From contig JASJFT010000012.1 in NCBI GenBank assembly GCA_030770425.1, forward strand, positions 186,001 through 250,000: 64,000 nucleotides of DNA, in the 5' to 3' direction. Under the pieces are notes generated by a model. The model was not told the origin of the DNA. It saw only the letters and a program-made list of their open reading frames with translations, and made no database searches. The DNA is from Darksidea phi (Eukaryota > Ascomycota > Dothideomycetes > Pleosporales > Lentitheciaceae). Position numbers and translations under genes: made by a program. Below are positions 57,620-64,000 of the stretch, in pieces (the first letter of the stretch is position 1; each line of letters opens with the position of its first letter).

Positions 57620-58191
57620 GGTGGTAGTTAGCATACGATCGCGTGAGAAGGTGCGGATGGTGTAGCTTTTTGGTGCGAAAAGAAAAAGAGCAACGATGGT
57701 GGGATCTAGTAGTTTTATACAACACTAGATGTTCATCAGCTAATTGCATGAGCAAACGCTCAATGGGTTGAGTGAAGGTGCATTGAAAAGAGAGCAAGAG
57801 CCAGCCGTTGGCATAACGCCCAGAAGCAGAAGTCGAAGTACAAGTTGAAACAGATCAACAAACTCAGCTCAACTTTCAATCAATCAAAAGAGCGAACTCG
57901 ATGTCGTACTGCTCTTGTATCTTGCTATTGAATTATCATATCCCACCTCCAATGCGCTGAATGAAAGACCTAGTCTCGACCCAGCAGGAACACGGTACCA
58001 GAGTATGGTGCACAACAACGCTGCCATTAACCGCTAAAACGAGGCAAAGTGGTGAAATGAAGACTTGCACTAAAAGACGGAAGCCGCACCGCGCCATCAA
58101 CGCCAAATGCTACGCCGTGGTATCAAGATTCTACAAGTTACAATGCCCATGCCGGTATACAGAAAAAGTGTGCAGCCAAAGCCAAGGAGAT
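57620..58191. other. Intergenic region without a gene
   Basis: Nothing recognisable. It lies between the BTB pseudogene start and the 3' end of the Qa-SNARE gene. Confidence 0.5.
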
Positions 58192-59060
58192 TTATGGCAC
58201 AACGACCGCCAAGATGATGATGACTAGAACGAGAGCCATAATGAGCAAGAGAATGCATGCCTTACTCCTCGCATTCTTCTGGTAGTTGCTTGCTTGCTTC
58301 AAGTTGACATGTGCTCCTCGCGATGCGTCATGCGTAACCTCAACGTTCTCTTCGATGATATCGAGCTGTGCTCCCTGCTCGTGCACCATGTGAGCGACGT
58401 CACGGAAGAGCTCGTTGAGCTCGCCGACAGACTGCTCGATGTTGCGAATCTCTGATTCGCGTTCAATGATAAGCGACTCCTGGAAGTCAACATCGTCCTG
58501 AGATGCCAATCGCAGCTGCTCCTGCTCCTGCTGCTGGAGTTGGCCAAACCCGCCCCGCTCTTCTGTAGGTGATGTTTGATCCTGGAGCGCTGCCCGGGCC
58601 GCCGACGCAGATGCCTTCTCCTTCTCGATAGCCTGCCGCTGTAGCTGCTGGAATTCTGTAAGGGTCGCCTTGAACTCGCGACTGAGTTTCGCTTGCGTGA
58701 AGCGTTGCGAGGGCTGTTGATTGTTAGTTTCATAGATGCTCATGAGATGTGATTCTTACGTACCCCCACATCGGGCCAGGTGGTAAGTTGCTTCAGCCTC
58801 TCTCCAATGTCCTTGAATTTGTCCGATATCTCTTCCACAGAAGTCTTCACACGCTCCCGAACCCGTGGTGTCTCGCGGGGTGTCCCGAGCTTCGCCATCT
58901 CTCCCGACAAACGAGCAACACCGCCTGTCAGGCCAAAGAGATCATCTCCAAGTTTCGAGGCAAAGTCCCGGAACTCAGGGTCATCGGCATACTGCGGATC
59001 GTCCTCCCGTCGCCATGTTGTAGGCTGCGACTCTAGCTCTGAGGATCGCTGGAACGACAT
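58192..59060 (-). CDS. Qa-SNARE (endosomal/vacuolar syntaxin, Pep12/Vam3 type)
   Basis: Exons 59060-58764 and 58713-58192 (minus strand) give 272 residues; the intron is 50 bp. The N-terminal part is a three-helix Habc-type domain. The intron joins TTWPDVG to PSQRFTQAKLSREF, as in syntaxin 7/Pep12 relatives. The SNARE helix spans about residues 175-235 (ESEIRNIEQSVGELNELFRD, with the zero-layer Gln in VHEQGAQLDIIEENVE). It is followed by a C-terminal membrane anchor (ACILLLIMALVLVIIILAVV). It mediates fusion at endosomes or the vacuole. It is divergent from NDC1, with 411 bp between starts. Confidence 0.92.
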
Positions 59061-59471
59061 GGCGCCGGTAGATGGGAAAGTGAAGAAGACTGTAGAAGGG
59101 GTCTATGAGTCGTTGGTACGTCGGGAAGTATGCGATCAGTTATATGCTGACGGGAGCCTAGAGGCGCAATGTGATGGGAGTCGTGGAGGTCGCTACCTGG
59201 ACGTTCCTGGGCAATGACGCGAGCCGCACCTGCCCTGCGCACGTGCCAAGACCATGCCATCCATCGGCGGATGGAAAACGCCCCGGCGACCGTCCCATGT
59301 GTTTGCGTCCAAACAAACCCGACGCTCAATTCACTAGCCGTTAGAGCTCCGGCCCTCACTTTTGTCCTTTGCTGTCGCAGCCCCACCTATTTCAGTTCTC
59401 GTCCACTCCTCGCAATGATATAACACATACGAGCTTCACAACCAATCTACACAACCTCACAACTCTCCAGC

Positions 59472-61379
59472 ATGGCGCTTTTACCACAAGCGCGACCTTA
59501 CCGGGACTTTCTCACTCCGGCTTTGCACAAGCGCTTTACAGATGCCAGCTTTTACACGATACTCCTTTGCTACTGTACATCAGTATGGATGGGAGACCTA
59601 GATAATTGTACGTAGAGCGCTTCTAACTCAACCACATCTCCGTTAATGTCGGCTCTAGATCTTTGGTCATGGTTTCCGATAGGCCCCGCTGGCATACGAA
59701 CACTCCTCCTCTTCATCCCAGCCCTTATCGTCTACGTTCTTCGCGTCTCGCAATGGCATGTAGGCCACCGAAATACCGACACACCGTGGCACACTTTTAG
59801 AAAACACGCATTTAGAAAGTCCACCTTTGGGACTTTCGCCGCCTACAGCCTCTCCGCGTGGTTCTACAGTGAGGTGTACATCTGGTCGCGACCTACGAAC
59901 GCGAGGCTTGGGTTCACGGACAAAGGCAAGGACTATGAACGCATCAGACTCAATGAGCGACCGCTCTATCTTCGATATATGTTCATAGCTCTCGCCGTGG
60001 TACAGGCTAGCGTTCATTTGTGGCGCGACTACGACCGGATTGACCTTCCAGCCTTGACGCCAAATAGCGACCGTGAGACAGCCACAACGAAGGAACCCAC
60101 AACAAGGCCTAGCCAGGCGCTCCTGCAGAGGCTAAGGCCTATGGGCATGCTGGCTCTCATCCTCTCTGCCTTCACCACCGTTGCCGGAAGCATATTCTAC
60201 TTCGCTGGGTTCCGATACGTTTTGTGGGAGCACTATTACAATGTGGCAAGGCGCATGGTCAGCTTGTCGCGGGCACGTACACAGCCAGTGGGCTTACCGC
60301 CGTTCCTTCCTCTAGTTCTCATGTTCATTACCGAAGGGACGTTGCTTGCGCTGATTTGGCAATTTTCTAACAAGGCCTTCGATATCTACATCTCACAAGC
60401 TCCATTGAAAAAGGGCATGCCCATCACAAGCGAATCAAAGGATCCTAATGGCAGCCTTCTCAACGGCCTTAAGTCCAAGAAAGAGACAGTACATGCCATC
60501 TCTTTGTGGGAGCTGGCTCTGATCACCGACCGTTTCCCCGAGCGTCGCAGGACCATCTACGGCGAACTCGAACGCAAGAAAGCGCCTACCTTCGAGCAAG
60601 TCACCAACATATGTCTTGCTGAAGTTCGTTTGCTTCTTGAGCGCATCGCCGCCGCTCTGGACCCAACATTCCGCCCTCAAACCGAGGTCGACACTAAGGT
60701 CCCCACGCCCATCTCTCTCGTTCCGCGAATCACCCAGGATCTCAAAGATGGAGCGATCAAAGGTCCCGGTCAAGCCCCGACCACTCGTATGGAAAAGTTT
60801 GGCGCGTTCGCGGCCGATGTTGCAAAGACACATAGCTCCCCACAGAACGCACAGAATGCATATGCCCGCGAGTACCTAAAGAAAGGGCAGGAGAAGCTCG
60901 CTCAGGGCGCCAAGGAAGCCGAAGCCTACTCTTCCGACTGGCGCGATCGCTTCGTTATCTCGGCACTCGGATGGCCCTTCCGCAACAACCTCCGCCGCAC
61001 AGCCGCCATAGTCATCGCCGGCGCACCACACTCCCGCATCTCAGCTCTTTGCAACGCCATTACCACACTCACCAACCTCACCGTCTTCAGCATCAAAGAA
61101 GACGAATACGGCCGCTTCCAAAACGTCGTACCAGAGATCGTCCGTGCGTTCGCTACAGCGATCCAGAAGATCGACCAGTACGTGGCAAAGTTGGAGGGTT
61201 CTGGAGATGGGAACAAGCTACCCGAAGTGATACAGGTGAGAGAATGTTTGAGGGAAGGTCTAGAGAGGATTCTGAGAACTTTTGGCGAGTTTTTGAATGG
61301 TTTGGGGATGAGTAGTGTGGAGGTTAGGGAGGTGAAGAAGTGTGTTGCTAAGGGGCCTGAGATGGCCATTGTGAGCTGA
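59472..61379 (+). CDS. NDC1: Nucleoporin NDC1 (pore membrane protein)
   Basis: Exons 59472-59607 and 59659-61379 give 618 residues. NDC1 anchors nuclear pore complexes and spindle pole bodies in the nuclear membrane. Exon 1 (MALLPQARPYRDFLTPALHK, then ILLCYCTSVWMGD) supplies the conserved N-terminus and first membrane helix; splicing gives DNYLWSWFPIGPAGIRTLLL. A continuous frame that starts inside the intron at 59646 would miss this part. About six membrane segments lie in the first ~270 residues (for example FLPLVLMFITEGTLLALIW). The soluble C-terminal half includes SLWELALITDRFPERRRTIY and RFVISALGWPFRNNLRRTAA, typical of the Ndc1_Nup family. Confidence 0.93.
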
Positions 61380-61720
61380 TTTTCTTATATGAAGGGCCGT
61401 TAGAGGTGTATAAGGATTTAGATTTGATGTGTAAAAGTAACGTCAGTAGCTATAAGATATCCAAAACAAGCGTGAATGATATACTTCTTTGACTTCATTC
61501 CCGGATAAGACCGAAATGAGTACAGTAATGCCATGCCATACATAAAGTCAGATAATTCTCCATTCTGCATCAAGAATGCGCGAATAAACAAGGCCCTTGC
61601 TACACCGACACCCGCCCCTGGAAAAACACTATCCATCTAGCCCCCAACGCCCGCGCAATGCAGTGTAGCTATAAACACCAAGGTAAATGTATATATCAGC
61701 CTATTTCCATCCAAGTCTAT
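61380..61720. other. Convergent intergenic region
   Basis: Nothing recognisable. It lies between the 3' ends of NDC1 and the SCY1-type gene. Confidence 0.5.
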
Positions 61721-64000
61721 CTACCACGCATCACCCCACCCTTCATCTTCATCCTCCTTGCTCTTCGGCTCCTCCTTTTTAACCTCTTTCTTCGGCGGCA
61801 CAACAACCTTCCTCGTCGCACTCGCCCCGCTGCCAGTCCTGCTCCCTAGAATGGGCTTCTTAGTAGCGGCACTGGATTTAGCCAGACCCTTTGGTAGGGG
61901 TTTGGCGCCAGCTTTCTTGGTCTGCGATTGTGCGGCTAGCCAGCCTGCAAAGTCGGGTTCGCCTTTGTCATCGTAGTTTGTTGATGCTGTTGCGGTAGTT
62001 GTGATGGTTGGCGTACTCCAGGGATCTTCTTCCTCGTCTGCGGGTTGCATTTTGGTGGAGGTGCTGCCGAAACCATCGTCGTCGCCAAAGCCACCCCATT
62101 CCGCCGAGAAGTCTTCTGTGTCGTCGTTGAATGCTGCTGCTGGATCCGGAGACATGAGCGTTGGAATGGATGCAGTCGACTTAGCTAGTGTCATGCCAGG
62201 TCGGACGGTTGAATTGACAGCTGGCTTGTTATTTGGGACGGGTGGCGGAACGGATGAAGGGCGTTCTTGGGCGGCGCCGTTGGCGTTGGCTTGTATCTGA
62301 CCACTTGCGGCAGCGAGTTTGTTGGTGAAGGAGGAGATGGCCCAGCCTGCCCAGCCGCTGTCATTTGCGGCCGTGCCCATGCGGGGTGCGTTGGTACCGC
62401 CGGCCACTGAGGCTGGTGAGGGTAATACCGTATCAGGCATTGTGGAAGTGTATTTGCGGATTCGGGCAATGTAGATGTCGACAGTTTTTTGTGCTTGGTC
62501 ACGAATGAGTCTGGCGCCGATGTTAATACCCCTGTTGAAGACGGGCTGGGTCAATTGAGCTTACTTCTCCTTGTCGACAAGTGATGGACACATCACAGGA
62601 AGAAGCTTCGCAGCGCAGTCGTCCTCGCTGAAGAGATCGGCGGTCGCGGAGAGAGCTAACAAAGCAGCATTTCGTGCGTGTACGAAGGGGTCACGGAGTG
62701 ACCGTGCAAAAGCAGCTGAAAGAACTTTGGCCCGGTTCTTCGCATGGTTAGTTTTGATAAGGTAGGTTTACACCATGATCGACGTACATTGGCACCAAGG
62801 TTCCGCGCGATTTTCCCCAGACATATGGTCGTGTTTGTACGAATGCCGGGTTGCTCATCATTTGCAGTCTTTGCTAAATGTCGTAGAAGCTCGCCATTGA
62901 TAATTCGGTCGGAGAGCTTTGGGACAACAACAAGCACAGCTTTGACGGTTTCCTCTCTTACGACTGGCGCGACGTCCGTGAAACCGGTGACCTTGAATTG
63001 TGTCAGACGCGGTACGTAAGACAAATTGCTCGATAGCTGGGGTAAGACAGCAATTGTAGGCGCATACCATTTGTGGAAAGATCTTGTCTGTGACGACCTT
63101 TTGTGGGAGATGGTCAATCATCAAGGGGAAGTTATTCAGCAAACACACTCGTATCGCTCGGTCTGGGTTTGCGAATAACCGCACGATTACAGGCGTAATC
63201 TGCGACTCGTACTCCTCGTCTGATAGCTTAGTCCCTATCTGCATGACCGTGCCGAAAACTTTAGCGCCGCCGCCTCCGAATTCCACAGACTTTAGCAACT
63301 CGGGTAGAACTTTCATCTTGAAGAAGTCGGCAGGGAAGTCGTCTGCCACTTTATCGAGTTTTCTGCTTGAATAAGCATAAGCATTTAATATGCTACACAA
63401 CACTTACCCAAGCACCTCATTCCTCTCATCCTCCGCTTTCAGACCGAGACTTTCGATATCCTCTGTGACTTGAATGAGTGGCGTCTGAAAGAAGCCCCCT
63501 ATGCGCATTCCTTGGTCAAGGAACTGGCTGACGCTCATTCGTGACTTAGGGTTCGGGTTGAGCAGCCGTTTGTATGCCTGATGCATACTCGGTGGTATGT
63601 TCTTCATCTGATTCAGTTGGTCGCTCCCGAGGTAGCTGCCATTGAAGATCTCGAACATGAGCGTGCCAAAGTTGTAAGCGTCCACGGCGTGTGTCGGATT
63701 GGCCTTGATGACCTCCCATCCTCCCTTGGACACCTCCGGCGGCATGTATCTCGACGCATCTGGGATGAGACTTCCGTAAGTGGGTAGGATCGAATCATCC
63801 TCCTTCATCGAGCTTAGAGCGTCAAATCCACCGAGCTTCCACTCCCCGCCCTCGCTGAAGAAAACGGAGGCCGGCCGTATACAACCATGAACAGACATCG
63901 CATCCGTATTGACAAACTTGATCGTCTTCGCTACCGTGTGCAGGCCCCATTTTATCGTCTCCTCCGTGAGGCTTTTCCGCTTGACGTGCCAGCTCAGGGG
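61721..64000 (-). CDS. SCY1/Cex1-type pseudokinase, 5' truncated by the window
   Basis: Exons (minus) 64000-63408, 63365-63068 (or from 63362), 62991-62788, 62737-62565 and 62510-61721; the start lies beyond the window. The kinase-like domain lacks catalytic residues: the HRD region reads VHGCIRPASVFF and the DFG position reads LGGFDAL, as in the SCYL1/Cex1 family. HEAT-type repeats follow (MKVLPELLKSVEFGGGGAKV, NDEQPGIRTNTTICLGKIAR). The 54-bp intron 62511-62564 joins VDKEK to LIRDQAQKTV. The last ~240 residues are disordered, with WGGFGDDDGFG and a C-terminal acidic end EDEGWGDAW, typical of trafficking adaptors. Family members act in COPI/Golgi traffic and nuclear tRNA export. Confidence 0.9.

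Noticed and set aside
1..64000. CRISPR arrays, bacterial operons, viral genes
   Set aside because: No regular spaced repeats, no Shine-Dalgarno-led gene strings, and spliced genes throughout; nothing viral was recognised.

Overview
The window is nuclear DNA of a filamentous ascomycete (Pezizomycotina, most likely Dothideomycetes; the class is inferred). The evidence is short introns, mostly 48-63 bp, with GTRNGT donors, CTRAY branch sites and AG acceptors. The gene families fit as well: a Zn2Cys6 regulator, a HET-domain protein, a cutinase, DUF4360 and 2EXR proteins, and a pogo/Tc1-type transposase relic. Genes are monocistronic. I rebuilt exon structures by hand from splice signals and family conservation.

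Layout. 0-9.4 kb: the 3' end of a BAHD-type acyltransferase, a long gene-free stretch, a four-exon APC-family amino-acid/amine permease, and a Zn2Cys6 transcription factor. 10-16.3 kb is a dense housekeeping block: NAA10-like N-terminal acetyltransferase, a conserved protein of unknown function, ethanolamine-phosphate cytidylyltransferase (phosphatidylethanolamine synthesis) and an Alba-domain protein. 16.6-18.9 kb holds three small weak minus-strand genes. 19.3-28 kb: a J-domain protein, a secreted GH27 alpha-galactosidase, a Pho84-type phosphate transporter and a secreted DUF4360 protein.

28-58 kb is accessory, gene-poor DNA. It holds an F-box protein, a 2EXR protein, a cutinase with an apparent C-terminal membrane anchor, a degenerate J-domain gene, a Cys/His-rich coiled-coil gene with disrupted frames, two further J-domain proteins, a transposase N-terminal fragment, and a HET-ankyrin gene with near-identical repeats. 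It also has a poly-G/N/poly-C tract, a secreted cytochrome b-quinoprotein (AA8-AA12 type) dehydrogenase, and a BTB pseudogene. 58-64 kb returns to housekeeping genes: a Qa-SNARE, nucleoporin NDC1, and an SCY1/Cex1-type pseudokinase that runs off the window.

The most unusual content is (1) a dispersed family of J-domain proteins, three open and one broken, sharing a C-terminal W-centred beta-type motif and including a copy with QPD instead of HPD; and (2) a HET-ankyrin gene lying between a pair of about 41-bp inverted repeats with TA at their outer edges, next to a transposase DNA-binding-domain fragment. Secreted or surface proteins for plant polymers (cutinase, alpha-galactosidase, AA8-AA12) suggest a plant-associated or saprotrophic life style; this is inference.
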